64,000 bases of DNA from Synaphobranchus kaupii (GCA_029718625.1 CM056377.1:96898998-96962997); one strand, 5' to 3'. Positions 46,443 to 59,817 are shown, numbered from the stretch's first letter. The notes: generated by a model not told the origin, from the letters alone. Numbers and translations: made by a program.

Positions 46443-49400
46443 TTTTTTAAGAATGAGACTGCTTGGTTGTTATTGCACGATAGCTGCGTCTAAGCTAAAT
46501 AGGCTATGCTACAGTATTATGCGAACGGTAGAACCAGCAGCGTGAAGGACACATTTTAACAAGATGTAGCCTAGCTAAATTATTTTCTCCAATATCTGTA
46601 CCTGGTGCCGTAACAATAAAACAGCAGCATCAAATAGGCAACATATTTCACAAAAATATGTCTGTCTTGAAGTCCATTCAAACTGAACGACGTGCCTACT
46701 TTTGCCCCGAATTCAATGCGTTGTGCGTTCCTATTGTTCAAGAGAGGTATTGCAGTGAGGCTGAATTTTAAATCGCCTATATGCTACACGTTCTGAGGGT
46801 TGTAGCAATTTTATTTGTATTGGCATATTGAATGTAAAATGTAGCAATGATGTGCAAACATTAGCCTAGTAGGCTATGGTCTGCGGTGACATGAAACCTG
46901 TAAAATAAAATAAATAAAAAAGTAGTTGGGGGTCAAGTATGAAAGTACACATTTTAATGAGGGTGAATCCTGCTGGATAAACCACAGGAGACTCATAGGG
47001 TAAACACTGCTTTCTCCATAATAAATCTTTATAATGCAAGGCTCAGGTAGGCTATATGTATGCCCACACCCTAGTTGCTCCTTGACTACTGCATTACTAT
47101 TTGAACACCAATAAACACTACATAAGTCTAAGTATAATTAATGAACAACTATAACTAAAAGCAGTTAACACCACTTATGGAATTCCTCCATTTATATAAT
47201 GCAATGTTAGAAGGGAGTTAATTCTCTCCCAAACCTCTTAGCATGTGCCTACTTGCCATAATCAAAATATTGTGCACACCACATGTGCACACACTATTCA
47301 AAATGGCTTCCAAAACCTACAGAATGCCAAAGGGGAGAAATTATCATTTCATGATTAATGATCAAGAGTTAATTAATATTGTGTTGTCTGTATTTGCCAG
47401 TGTATAATTTCTGTGGCAAATGGTATCAGACAACTTACAGTAACATCCAGGTGAAAAAAGACATTTACAAGCGCTTCTAACTTTAATTATTTAACATTAA
47501 TTGCTAGTTATGAAACCAGACAGGCAACCATGAATGTTGCCACTGGATATCGCATAGGGCTATATTCATTCCAGATTTTTCCAGAAGAGGCATAATTGCA
47601 TATCGTACACTAGGGGACATGGAGACAGTTTAAGCACTGGATTTGGGGATGAGACAGTGGACAGTCATTTACACAGCAGCAGATTTCCAAACAACCAGCT
47701 ATTTTGGATTATGAATTAGAGATCAAACATTACAACTGTTAATCAGTTCACAAACATATTTCTGAAATAACAGCTATTGGCTTTTCACAATTGTATCATA
47801 TGTATCAAGAAGGTATGTCTCATCATCTCTTAGCTTTATAACCCCACGCCCCACTCATCACCCCCAACCCACCCACCTCTGGCAGGCCCTTCATGAATGT
47901 ATTAATGGAATTTTGTAAATAAGGGGATGTTAATCATCAAAACTGCACAATACACATTTGTCACTAAGGCAAAATGGGAACTGTTTCTCATAAACATATC
48001 TGGATTACCATACTGTATTTGTTTCTTCTCATACTTCAGTACCTATAGAGGGCGCTTGGAGTAATTTAGTGGAAAAGGACTGCCACATAGGTGAGGAGTA
48101 GACTATGGTGGTCTAATTGTTGCAACAAGATATTGCCTTTGTTCATTTGCTATTGTGCATACACTATAATGCGTAATTGTGCTTTACCGTGGTTCAGAAA
48201 GCTTTTCTGATCCACTGAAAATAATAAAAGCACAAACTAAAAGAATCCACTTCCCATTGGAAAGTTATGTTTCCAGACTGCAAAAGATGCAGTCAAACAC
48301 ACAGGCATGTTGTATTTACTGCCATACAATTTAAGCTACCTTGTTTTTTTCTGTCGGCACAATGAAAGACAAAGCATCAAAACAAAATATGTGCTTTATT
48401 TTTTGTTTTGTGCACTAAGTATGGCAATTGTGTCACTTCATTGATTGTATATTCATGGTATGTCAATATGAATCTTCTAAAACATTGCATTAATCTGTTT
48501 ATTTGATTGTGTGTGTACACGTATGCACACGCGAAAAATACATTCAGCTTAGGGTCGATGTGTTTTTTTTGCTAGAGATAAGTTCATAATGGCTAACTTT
48601 TTAAAGCATTGTTGGCAAGACAGTGAGCATCCTCATTTCATGTGAACACTTGCAACAGCATGTCCTAGTTTGCAGCCACTTAATTACCTTTCAGTCTGCC
48701 TACAGGAAATTGGCCTCTATCCAGTCTAGAATCTCATGAGAGGAGAAAAACCACAGCTTTCCAGAAGACATTCTAAGCTACTGGCTTTTACCATATGAGG
48801 GACAAATATATCTAATTTCAAGCAGTGTGTTACTAAAAATAGTACCCTGAGATAACGCAGTACATGTATTAATTTTGTACATTTAAATCACAAACTCAAA
48901 ATTTCACAACTTGCATTTAACAGGTTTCCCTATTATTTGAATTTTTCACATACTGTAGGATCATAGTAATTCTAAAAATGAAAGCCATCTCTACTACAAT
49001 ACCCATACATACCTTAAACATAAGCATAATTTTAAAGCCATCAGAATTGTTCACTGCTGTTAACTGTTAGCAGTTCACTGCTGCTAGCTCATCAGATATT
49101 TCAGTAAAACCTGGGCTGTATTACTTTGGGATGACTATGAATGTAATCATCGCAAAGTGGAGTTAATGTAAATGTAACTGTCAAATGGAACTGTAAAATA
49201 AAAAGGGTTTTCAAAGCACTATGCGTATACTGTTTTTGTGAACATCACAGCAGTCACATCTTTAGTCATAAACACAGGCAGTTCATTACAAAAAGTCACA
49301 TTAAAGACATTTAATCACATTTAAAAAAATAAAGATTGAAAACAAAACTATTCAATGCTGGACAATCACACACCTGTGGTAGTATTTGAGTCCAATTTCA

Positions 49401-50074
49401 AAATTATTATTGAGACATGTTAACTGCAGTCCTTACATTGTCAGTCTGGGGAAAAAGCACAGAGAGCTCACAATGGCAAGTTTTTTTCAGGATATGGGCC
49501 ATTCTACAGAAGTCGTGCAAATTGAGGGTTGGAGAAAAGTGTAAATTTGTATTCTTTTTGCAAAATTATTTTATAATATATGTGTTACACTTTATCTGAG
49601 ATACATAAATATACTAGATGTACAGTGCAATCACATGTAATTTTTTAAGAATAAGGATGAATTTACTGACTGCTCCTAAATATGTCACAACCGAAACATG
49701 GTGTAAAACCTGCTTTTGAAATAAAATTACATACCCAATTGATAAGTTTAATTCACCCCTTTGAAAATGACATTTTTAAAAAAGAATCTTGACTGCTGTT
49801 GAATTTGAATCAATTACCCTGAATTTTTAAATCAAATAAAACATTGGATTAATTAAATTTAGTGAAAACTCCGTACAAATGTTCTCTATAAAATGGACAG
49901 ATTTGATCACATGAATTTGATAGATTCTTATTTATGAGATTATATATACCATCACCAGCACAATATCTTTGATATTTGATTGATTATTCATATTATTCAA
50001 AATTTTAACAAAACAGCAGGTGTTTCGGTTGTGACCACATTGTAGCGGTTGTGACATCTCTTACTGAAACCTGA
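46443..50074. other. Intergenic region between divergent genes
   Basis: Only chance frames. The first 300 bases are the probable 5' UTR and promoter of the C1orf53 ortholog, without a clear TATA box. Confidence 0.45.
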
Positions 50075-51285
50075 ATTCCAAAGTTGGGACAGTACATAAA
50101 ATGCAAATAAAAGCAGAAAGCAGTGATCTGTAAATTCTCTTGTCTATATATTTAAATGAAAACGATATTTAAAATATATTTAATGTTTTACCTTAGCAAC
50201 TTCATTGATTTTTTGTAAATATATGCTAATTCCGAATTTGATGCCTGCAACACGTTCCAAATAAGTTGGGACGGGTATAAAAAAGACTGGGAAGGTTGTG
50301 GAATGTTCAAAAAACACCTGTTTGGAACATTCCACAGGTAAATAGGTGAATAGGTGACAGGTCATGCTATCATGACTGGGTATAAAAGGAGCATCCACGA
50401 AGGCTCTGGCATTTACGAGCAAGGATGGGTTTGCCACTTTGTGAAAAACTGCATGAGCGAATAGTCCAACAATTTCAGAACAACGTTTCTCAACACACGA
50501 TTGCAAGGAATTTAGGGATTTCACCATCTACAGTCCATAATATTAGTAAAAGATTCAGAGGGCAAGGCCGTAAACCAATATTGAATGCCCGTGACCTTCG
50601 ATCCTTCAGACAGCACTACATTAAAAACGGCATGCTTCTGTAATGAATATAACCACATGGGCCCGGGAATACTTCAGAAAACCATTGTCAGTAAACACAA
50701 TTTGTCGCTGCATCTCCTCCATGCAGTTAAGAGTTAAGACTACCCAAAGCGTAAGCCAGATATCAACAACATCCAGAAACGCCGCCGACTTCTCTGGGCT
50801 CATCTGAGATGGACTGATGCAAAGTGGAAACGTGTGCTGTCGTTTGACGAGTCCACCTTTCAAATTGTTTTTTGAAAGCACCATTAACGCTGAAGGGTAC
50901 ATATGCATTTTGGAGCAACATTTGCTGCGATCTAGACAATCACTTTTTCAGGGACATCCCTGCTTATTTCAGTAAGACAATGCCAAGCCACATTCTGCAC
51001 GTATTACAACAGCATGGCTTCGTCGTCAGAGAGTGCGGGTGCTAGACTGGCCTGCCTGCAGTCCAGACCTGTCTCCCATCGAAAACGTGGTGGCGCATTA
51101 TGAAGCCCAAAATATGACAATGGAGACCCCGGACTGGTGAGCAGCTGAAGTCTCATATTAAGCAAGAATGGGAAACAATTCTGCTTTCAAAACTACAACA
51201 ATTAGTGTTGTAGTTCCCAAATGATTACTGAGTGTTGGTAAAAGGACAGGTAACACAAAGGTAAACATTCCCCTGTCCCAAATTC
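50075..51285 (+). mobile_element. Decayed Tc1-like transposon (full span)
   Basis: The left end carries TTGGGACAGTACATAAAATG and the right end CCCCTGTCCCAAATTCTCTC, which are partial inverted repeats around TTTGGGACAG. Between them lies a plus-strand Tc1-type transposase gene in pieces (see the separate entry). Confidence 0.8.
50425..51240 (+). pseudogene. Tc1-type transposase pseudogene
   Basis: ATG at 50425 starts MGLPLCEKLHERIVQQFQNN and a helix-turn-helix HTIARNLGISPSTVHNI. A deletion removes the end of the first DNA-binding motif (KRFRGQGRKP). Later segments in shifted frames give a second HTH part, KRRRLLWAHLRWTDAKWKR, the first catalytic site changed to SFDESTF with a stop soon after, a gap up to STINAEGY, and QDNAKPHSART-like and PDLSPIENV-like segments. 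Several frameshifts, stops and a deletion of about 60 codons show that it is dead. The usual length is about 340 codons. Confidence 0.82.
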
Positions 51286-51372
51286 TCTCTTATGTTATAC
51301 ATCTGAATTTCTGTGTGGAAACTCGCTTGTGCAGCTTTCTGAGGGCATTTTTCTGCTCAGCACTGTTTATAC

Positions 51373-52098
51373 ATGGGTGCGTCCCAATACTCGAAAAATG
51401 CACCCTCCTTTGCTCCACTACCACCTCCTCTCCTCCTTGCCCCGGAAACGGATCTTTGTGTTTTAATCTAATGTTGCTGATTACATCTTAATTACATATT
51501 AATGGTTAAATATGAATTAATGTCTCGACGCAAACTGCAATGTCAAGTACATTCAGGCAGTTTTGCATACTTCCGGGTAGGAGAGGAGTGGTAGTGGGGG
51601 AGTGGAGGAAGGGAGGTGGAGAGTGAAGAATATTGGGGGTGTGTCCAAATAATCGAAAAATGCACCCTCCCTTCCTCCACTACCACCTCCTCCTACTCCG
51701 TGCCCTGGAAACGTGTTTTAATCTAATGTTGCAGATTACATCTTAATTACGTATTAATGGTTACATATTAATTAATGTCTCGACCCATGGGCTGCGTCCC
51801 AATATTCTTCACTCACCACCTCCCTTCCTCCACTCCCCCACTAAAACCCCTGTTCTACCCGGAAGTATGCAAAACTGCCTGAACGTTTAGAGTACAAGTA
51901 TTTGCATTTACAGTAGACAATGTACCTGTCATTGTGGTTTGCGTCGAGACATGAATTAATATGTAACCGTTAGTACGTAATTAGGATGTAATCAGCAACA
52001 TTAGATTGAAAAACAAAGATCCGTGTCCGGGGCATGGAGGAGAGGCGGTGGTAGTGGAGGAAAAGAGGGTGCATTTTTCGAGTATTGGGACGCACTCC
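51373..52098. mobile_element. Cluster of three TIR-type MITE copies
   Basis: A forward copy runs from GCGTCCCAATACTCGAAAAA (51376) to GAGTGAAGAATATTGGG (about 51639). A truncated forward copy follows (51642-51786). An inverted full copy (about 51788-52098) ends TTTTTCGAGTATTGGGACGC. All share TTAATCTAATGTTGC and GCAGTTTTGCATACTTCCGG. No coding capacity; the superfamily is not determined. The cluster ends about 330 bases before the dennd1b start codon. Confidence 0.82.
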
Positions 52099-52424
52099 GA
52101 GTGGCCCCAGGTGGAGGGACAAATGAGTGACGTCAGAACTACCTCTTTCGATGTACTTCCTGGATTTGTATGCAGCGGAGGAGTGAGTGGAAGTGAGACA
52201 GTCCTCCAGTATGAACAGATGCACTGAAAACAAAACACAGCAAGGGACACGTTAACTATGTTTCCGCCCAACCAAACATAATTGGACATATCGAAGATCG
52301 ATGTCTAGCTAGCCAGCGAATAGACGCAAACGGTAACGAAACCATTTTCAGTGTGTGTGGCTATTTTCCATCCAGACTCGGACAGCAATCAAGCCGGCGA
52401 AAGAGCTGTCGAGATGCTGTAACC
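52099..52424 (+). promoter_or_regulatory. dennd1b: dennd1b 5' UTR and promoter region
   Basis: The region between the MITE cluster and the ATG is GC-richer than its surroundings. The start has a strong Kozak context (ACCATGG). No TATA box is evident; the transcription start cannot be placed. Confidence 0.4.
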
Positions 52425-52441
52425 ATGGACAGCAGAATAAA
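52425..52441 (+). CDS. dennd1b: dennd1b coding exon 1
   Basis: ATG GAC AGC AGA ATA AA ends at a consensus donor GTAAGT. Joined to the next exon it gives MDSRINENPEKTFDLVLQVE, which lines up without gaps with the human DENND1B start MDCRTKANPDRTFDLVLKVK. DENND1B is a clathrin-associated guanine nucleotide exchange factor for Rab35. Head-to-head position relative to the C1orf53 ortholog matches human 1q31. The exon is only 17 bases and its identity rests on the splice join. Confidence 0.82.
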
Positions 52442-52911
52442 GTAAGTCATGAGTTGGGTGTTGCAAATTTAACCTGTGAGTCGATCACTAATTCACGAAA
52501 TATGTAAAACATTATGAGCACGACATCAAATATTAGCACGTTAGTCTTACCCGGCCAGCTGGCGAGCTATGTAACGTTAGGCCCAAGTTACTATTGCTAA
52601 TACTTATGAAGTCTCAGAAAACAACAAGAGATGCATTATGAGCGAATCATACTAAAGAGAGCGCAGCATTAGCTTGCCAACTAGGATGCAGTTTCGTTTG
52701 CTAGTGCTAACGTTAGCAAGCTCCCTATCGTTAGCTAGCTATAGCTAGCATGTTATTTAACGTTAGCGAGCTAAACTCGTCCTCTGTTTATACAGCTGAT
52801 TCACTAGACGAACGCTTTGCCAGCCTATATTGATGCATATCGTTGCTCTTTTTTGTGTTTTAAATTTAATGCAATTACTTGAAGTGTGACAAGTATATGT
52901 TCTCCATACAG

Positions 52912-52976
52912 CGAGAATCCAGAGAAAACATTTGATCTGGTACTACAGGTGGAATGTCCTACGTCTGAACATGAAG
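52912..52976 (+). CDS. dennd1b: dennd1b coding exon 2
   Basis: Acceptor CCATACAG is followed by a split codon, then ENPEKTFDLVLQVECPTSEH and E, and ends in phase 1 at donor GTAGGC. This is the beginning of the upstream DENN (uDENN) domain. The following exon (expected PVVLWKFP-type sequence) was not found up to 64000, so intron 2 is at least 11 kb and the gene continues outside the window. Confidence 0.85.
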
Positions 52977-55900
52977 GTAGGCTATTTAGAAAATTATGTG
53001 GGCAATTTGGGGCTAAATCAAATTATAAAGCTTGCTTGCTAGCTAGTTTAATTTCGTTCACATGAACAGCAAGTTAGAGTTCAATGTATATCTCACGTTA
53101 GCTTGCCATCGTATCACGTTCCCTATTGCAGGTTCAAGTAATGTTTAAAAACCGAAGCTCTACATTGTGTATTCTGATACTAGAAGACATGCATTTATAA
53201 TGATGAATGTTCTAGCAACATAGCAGTTTAATACTTTCAAATCAGAAAAGGTTGTTTTCTTCGTATTTGATATTTCCTCAGGAAGGAACAAGCGATAGAT
53301 AACGTAGGCTACTTGGAGTAGGCTACATTGCACTAGGCATCCCCAGGTTTTTCCAGTCCTGATTCAACTACTTACTAGATTAGTGTAGTGCAGCAGTTAG
53401 TGTGTCGGGTCAAGCGGTTTTGAACCCAGCTTCACTTTGCAGCCTATTAGCTGACATTAGTTTAATAGTTTTTAGGAAGAAACTGATTATATATGAATGG
53501 AGCAATAAGTGTGCTGTAATCTGTACCAAGTTTGCTTGGTGTTACTTTTGGAAAAACAAGAATATTTTTGTAATCCAACAGAAATATAATAGACTGGCAT
53601 ATATAAATGCTTGCTGTGTTCATTTTATGTATCTTGAGTGCCTTGCACTGCACGGATCGGAAAAAGTAGTAGTTTTTTCTAAATTCTATGTCGCATTTTT
53701 AAAATGATAAATTTGGGGTGACCGGTCCTTGCAGCTAGCCCAAGTGTGGTACATTGAGAATTTAAAGAAAATAGTATGCTGTTTAAATTCAGACATGGAG
53801 ACTTCATTGATGTCAAGTATGTGTGTCAGTTTTTGAAACGAGAATGAATGCAACTAGGCTATGTGTTACTTTTGTTGAACTTTATTCCTTTCATGTGCTC
53901 TATGTTTACTTGTCTTGAACATTATTACTATGAAAATATTAAGATGGAAGCCCTCAGTTTGACAGAATGATTTGGTGTGCTTTGTTTACAAAACAAATGG
54001 GTTTCCATTTGGATAGAAAACACACATTCTGACTGGAAACACTCTCATAGGGTGCTGATGGGAAATGTTTCCCATCATTATAAAGGGGACTGATGGGAAA
54101 TGTTCGGGGTGGATATACCAAATAAACTACGTCAGCGGCCCAGCGGGCAATGATGCAACCATAATGCTTTTTAAGGCCTGCCTCCAGACAAAACGTGGGC
54201 CAACATGTCCATGCAAAATAACAGAGGCAGTAATTCTGGTGTCTGAAGTATAATCATCCATGGCTGGTTCTTGCCTGGCTGCATATTATCAAACTATTCT
54301 CCCCTGTGTAAGAGAAGCAGTTCAGTAGAGTAGCCCATTTGAAGTGGAATTGCTGCTTTTTTATTATAGTGTAGTTGAGTTAGATGTATACATAAAAAAA
54401 AATATTTACTAATAAAACAAGTTCTCACTTTAAGAGGCGTACACCATCAAGATGGCCTCCGCAAACAAAGCAAGAAAGCATGCGTGTAACACGTGCAGCT
54501 GTGGGAAAAGTGAAGTGCAGACATCAGTTATCGTCAATTTAACTTTTAATTTGGAAGCTGCCAGCATTCCGAGTGTGGAAGGACATAAATATGAGGTGGT
54601 CTGAATTGTCCCAGAATGGATGAATATACTGTCAGCTGGAGAATAACGTTTTCAGGTTTAACAAAGTAAAAAGTCATACAACTAAATTAATGTGTTCTAA
54701 GTCAAATATGATATAGTTAGCATGTTTTACAGATTAAGTAAGGAGCCAGAGTAGAGTTAAAGGATGCACTGGGTTGGAGGTTATCCAAATTCCTGTGGCG
54801 TAAAGCGATTATTGTACAAGTACACCACTGGACAAGACGCCAGTCTGTCACAGGGCAATTACCCCCCAAGCCATCTTTTTTAATGCTGAGTGCCAAGCCG
54901 AAAGCAAAATGATACAGTTTTTAATGTCCTTGGTAAAACTCAGCTGGAGATTGAACCCTACAACCCTTGAGGTCAGTGCCGACACTCTATCCACAAGGCC
55001 ATTGAACGAGTGCTTTTACAGATCACAACCCTGGTTCCTCATTTGTCTCCAGTATTGCCATTAGTGAGGTGTATAGCAAATAGGTCAGTGTGCAGCTGCG
55101 GAGTTAACCAAAGGAAAAGGTTTTCCTTGGCGAAAAGGCTGATATTAAAGTTTGAGTGGACTTTAGAACTTGAGAAATAGGCTATATTGTCATTACCCTC
55201 TTTCCTCAAAACCTGCCTCAGTTTGCCTCGTTCCTGACCTCTACTCTTGGGAGTAATGCTGCATTTTAAATGTAAGGACCTGTTCCAGCAGAATGCTTGT
55301 GCTGCCCACTTATTTAATGCAACCGAAATATTACTCTGGGCAGGATGTAATTTTTGCAGGGGATCACTTCCATGTTGTTTTTCCCACAGGATGGCCAAGG
55401 TGAAATCCATTTTAAATAGAATGTAATGAATTGGAAAAGTTATTTTAGGAATTGGTTTCTGATAGAGAGGCAGGGAGAGACCCAAAATGGTGTTTTTCCC
55501 CCCTGCACCATTCTGTGGCAATGAACAGACTGAAGGATTTACTCTTGATATTTTCCCGCCTTCCTAAAATACACAGACAAAATTCCAACTTTCAAGCATT
55601 CATTTCTTAGGATTATGCTGTCACTATACAATGCATTAACTTAAATTTTTTTTGGATGATTGGCCTATCTGACATGAATCATATATAGCATTGTGTGTCC
55701 ATTGCTGTTGTGAAAGTATAAATGTACGTGCTTGTCTCCTTTTTTCTGGCCATGCAGGAAACGTGCAACGCCTTCAGTTCAGTCACCACACTAGTGTGAG
55801 AATGAAAGGGTTCTGGTCTAGATGTGACTCAGTTTCTCTTTATTTGTTCCCTCTTCTACTGCTATAATGATGCACTCCTTTTTTTAAAGAAGTTTCTTTC

Positions 55901-56342
55901 AACCACCACACATTATTCCATAAAAGGATTTTTTATTAGTGTTGGTAATTTTGTTGTATTTGTGCAGGCAGTCGATATCTTGCTTGTTCTAGTGCAGGAG
56001 AGCCAACTGATGTCACGGAGGGCCACAGTGTCTGCAGATATTTGTGGTTTCCTTTCGCTCAGCTGCCAATTAAGGGCTTGAGAACAGGGTGTGGGGATTC
56101 TTTTGCCAGACAATGGCTTAAATTAACTTGTGCTGAAACGCACCATAAACCGACAGACACTGCAGCCCTTAGGACTGACACCCGTGGTCTAAAGGAACAG
56201 CTGGCATCTTTTTTGCTACCTTAATTCAGATGTTGAATCACATGGACATAGTGCACTTTCTGAAGTTTTCACATTTATATATACGTGTGTGTGTGTGTGT
56301 GTGTATATGTGCATATATATATATATATATATATAATACATA
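52977..56342 (+). other. dennd1b intron 2, first part
   Basis: No further exon is recognisable. The only repeat seen is the SINE-like unit at 54795-55013. A 160-codon minus-strand frame (55039-55521) has no domain. Confidence 0.5.
54795..55013 (-). mobile_element. tRNA-derived SINE of a second family
   Basis: On the minus strand, CTTGTGGATAGAGTGTCGGC resembles an A-box region and GGGTTGTAGGGTTCAATCTC a B-box region. The tail includes GACTGGCGTCTTGTCCAGTG, a motif shared by many fish repeats. It differs in head and tail from the SINE at 2133. No target duplication was identified. Confidence 0.6.
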
Positions 56343-57452
56343 CAGTGAGCATCATAATTCATTCGACAGTGACACATTTTTTGTTATTTTGGTTCTGTGC
56401 TCTAGAACTTTGAGTTTGAAAGGATACAATGAGGTTGAAGTGCAGACTGTCAGCTTTAATCCGTTTGATCCGTTTACAAATTATAAAACCTTTTGTACAT
56501 AGTCCCCCCCCCATTTTCCGGCATCAAAAAATATTGGAAAGTTTAAACATAATGTAGAATAAAGTAATCATTTTTAATATTTGGTCGCATATCCTTTGCA
56601 TGCCATGACTTCCTATGTCTGTGACCCAACAATATCAAAAGACATATCTTATTTTCTGGTACTACTACAAGCGATACTATAACCTCTCTGCATTGAATGG
56701 ATCTCTATGGGAATTGGGGGGTGGGAATAGATTTAGCTGTAAATTACACAGGAATAAGGGTCTGACGTATCAAACAAGCCTTAAATCATCACTCTGCTGC
56801 CAGATATGTAGTAGATATGGATGGATAACTTGAAGGGTTTCTTCTCCTGACTTATTTTTCCATAGAGTCAATAGGAAAATTTGTCAGGAGAAACAACCCT
56901 TAAAGTGATCCATCCATATCTACTGCATATCTGGCAGCAGAGTGATGGTTTGAGGCTTGTTTGATACCTCAGACCCTATGATGACTTAACTTACAGCCAT
57001 TTCAGCAACCATGTATTCCATACTGTTCCAGCATAATTTAAAGCTAAATCTTGTCCCACCCCCCCAATTTGCCATAGAGGTCCATTCAAATGCAGAGAAG
57101 TTATAGTATCGCTTCTAAGAGTACCAGAAAAAATAGATAAGTATTTTGATATTTTTGGGTCACAGACATCAGGAAGTCATGGCATGCAAAGGATATGCCT
57201 TCAAATATTAAAAATGATTACTTTATTCTACATTATTTTAAACTGTCCAATATATTTTGATGCCCGAAAATGGGGGGGACTATGTACAAAATGTTCTATA
57301 ATTTCTAAATGGTTCATCCGATATGGATGACAATACCCTCAAATTAAAGCTGACAGTCTGCACTTCAACCTCATTGTCATTGTATCCTTTTAAACTACAG
57401 AACCAAAATAACAAAAAATGTGTCACTGTCCAATGAATTATGGTGCTCACTG
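56343..57452. mobile_element. Foldback element 1 of a three-element array
   Basis: TA-CAGTGAGCATCATAATTC opens the element and GAATTATGGTGCTCACTG-TA closes it. Almost the whole 1110 bp is one palindrome with its centre near 56870 (CCATAGAGTCAATAGG) and arms of about 530-580 bp. The right arm has a stretch of about 60 bp missing from the left. The core (ACAAGCGATACTATAACCTC, ATCACTCTGCTGCCAGATAT) is shared with the next two elements. No coding capacity. TA flanks and end type point to Tc1/mariner mobilisation. Confidence 0.9.
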
Positions 57453-57476
57453 TACTGTGTGTTGTGTGTATATATA

Positions 57477-58645
57477 CAGTCAAGCCGGAAAGTCTCCCCA
57501 CCCTTTCACCTTCTCCATGTTTTATTACGTTACAGACTTATACTACAATAGATTGAGTTCATTTTTTGCCTCAAACATCTACACACAACACCCCATAATG
57601 ACAATGTGAAAAAAGTTTTTTTGAGATTTTAGCAAATTTATTAAAAATAAAAAACTAAAATTTCTCATTTACATAAGTATTCATACCCTTTGCTTTAACG
57701 TATTTTTAAAGTATCATATTTCATATTTGGTCACATATCCTTTACATGCTGTTACTTCCTGAAGTCTGTGACCATCAACATAAAAAAAACTGTCGATATC
57801 TTATTTTCAGGTACTGTTACAAGCGATACTATAAACCTCTCTGCATTTGAATGGATCTCTATGGAAATTGGGGGGTGAGACTAGATTCAGCTGTAAATTA
57901 CACTGGTACAGTATGAAACACATGGCTGGCTAAATGGCTGTAAGTTATCAAGGGTCTGAGCTATCAAACGAGCCCCAAACTATCACTCTGTTGCCAGATA
58001 TGGAGTAGATGTGGATGGATCACTTTAAGGGTTGTTTCTCCTGACTTTTTTCCCCATAGAGTTCTATAGGAAAATGAGTCCGGAGAAATAACCCTTGCAG
58101 TGATCCATCCACATCTACTCCATATCTGGCAACAGAGTGATGGTTTGGGGCTCGTTTGATAGCTCAGACCCTTGATAACTTACATCCATTTAGCCAGCCA
58201 TGTGTTCCATACTGTACCAGTGTAATTTACAGCTGAATCTAGTCTCACCCCCAATTTCCATAGAGATCCATTCAAATGCAGAGAGGTTATAGTATCGCTT
58301 GTAACAGTACCTGAAAATAAGATATCGACAGTTTTTTTAATGTTGATGGTCACAGACTTCAGGAAGTAACAGCATGTAAAGGATATGGGACCAAATATGA
58401 AATATGATACTTTAAAAATACGTTAAAGCAAAGGGTATGAATACTTATGTAAATGAGAAATTTTATTTTTTTATTTTTAATAAATTTGCAAAAATCTCAA
58501 AAAAACTTTTTTCACATTGTCATTATGGGGTGTTGTGTGTAGAATTTTGAGGGAAAAAAGGAATTTAATCAATTTTGGAATATGTCTGTAACGTAATAAA
58601 ACGTGGAGAAGGTGAAAGGGGTGGGGAGACTTTCCGGCTTGACTG
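57477..58645. mobile_element. Foldback element 2 of a three-element array
   Basis: It is bounded by TA and begins CAGTCAAGCCGGAAAGTCTC, returning as GAGACTTTCCGGCTTGACTG. Arms of about 580 bp meet at CCCATAGAGTTCTATAGG. The outer 150 bp (CCATAATGACAATGTGAAAA, TACATAAGTATTCATACCCT) are of the Tc1-related type seen in element 3, while the inner 400 bp match elements 1 and 3. Confidence 0.92.
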
Positions 58646-58659
58646 TATATATATATATA

Positions 58660-59811
58660 GTGCATCCGGAAAGTATTCACAGCGCTTCACTTTTTCCACA
58701 TTTTGTTCTGTTACAGCCTTATTCCAAAATTGATTAAATAAATTTTTTCCCTCAAAATTCTACACACACCACCCCATAATGACAATGTGAAAAAAGTTTT
58801 TTTTTGATTTTTGCAAATTTATTAAAAATAAAAAAATAAAATTTCTCATTTACATAAGTATTCATACCCTTTGCTTTAACGTATTTTTAAAGTATCATAT
58901 TTCATATTTGGTCGCATATCCTTTACATGCTGAAGTCTGTGACCATCAACATCAAAAAACTGTCGATATCTTATTTTCAGGTACTGTTACAAGCGATACT
59001 ATAACCTCTCTGCATTTGAATGGATCTCTATGGAAATTGGGGGGTGAGACTAGATTCAGCTGTAAATTACACTGGTACAGTATGGAACACATGGCTGGCT
59101 AAATGGCTGTAAGTTATCAAGGGTCTGAGCTATCAAACGAGCCCCAAACCATCACTCTGTTGCCAGATATGGAGTAGATGTGGGTGGATCACTTTAAGGG
59201 TTGTTTCTCCTGACTTTTTTCCCCATAGAGTTCTATAGGAAAATGAGTCCGGAGAAATAACCCTTGCAGTGATCCATCCACATCTACTCCATATCTGGCA
59301 ACAGAGTGATGGTTTGGGGCTCGTTTGATAGCTCAGACCCTTGATAACTTACAGCCATTTAGCCAGCCATGTGTTCCATACTGTACCAGTGTAATTTACA
59401 GCTGAATCTAGTCTCACCCCCCAATTTCCATAGAGATCCATTCAAATGCAGAGAGGTTATAGTATCGCTTGTAACAGTACCTGAAAATAAGATATCGACA
59501 GTTTTTTGATGTTGATGGTCACAGACTTCAGGAAGTAACAGCATGTAAAGGATATGCGACCAAATATGAAATATGATACTTTAAAAATACGTTAAAGCAA
59601 AGGGTATGAATACTTATGTAAATGAGAAATTTTATTTTTTTATTTTTAATACATTTGCAAAAATCTAAAAAAAACTTTTTTCACATTGTCATTATGGGGT
59701 GTTGTGTGTAGAATTTTGAGGGAAAAAATGAATTTAATCAATTTTGGAATAAGGCTGTAACAACAAAATGTGGAAAAAGTGAAGCGCTGTGAATACTTTC
59801 CGGATGCACTG
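58660..59811. mobile_element. Foldback element 3 of a three-element array
   Basis: It is bounded by AGTGCATCCGGAAAGTATTC and its reverse complement GAATACTTTCCGGATGCACT. It differs from element 2 mainly in the outermost 70 bp; the inner arms are almost identical to those of element 2 over more than 400 bp. Only a short (TA)n tract separates it from element 2. Confidence 0.92.
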
Positions 59812-59817
59812 TATATA

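Noticed and set aside
55039..55521. 160-codon minus-strand frame
   Set aside because: It lies antisense in dennd1b intron 2, has no recognisable domain, and no splice or transcript evidence can be seen.
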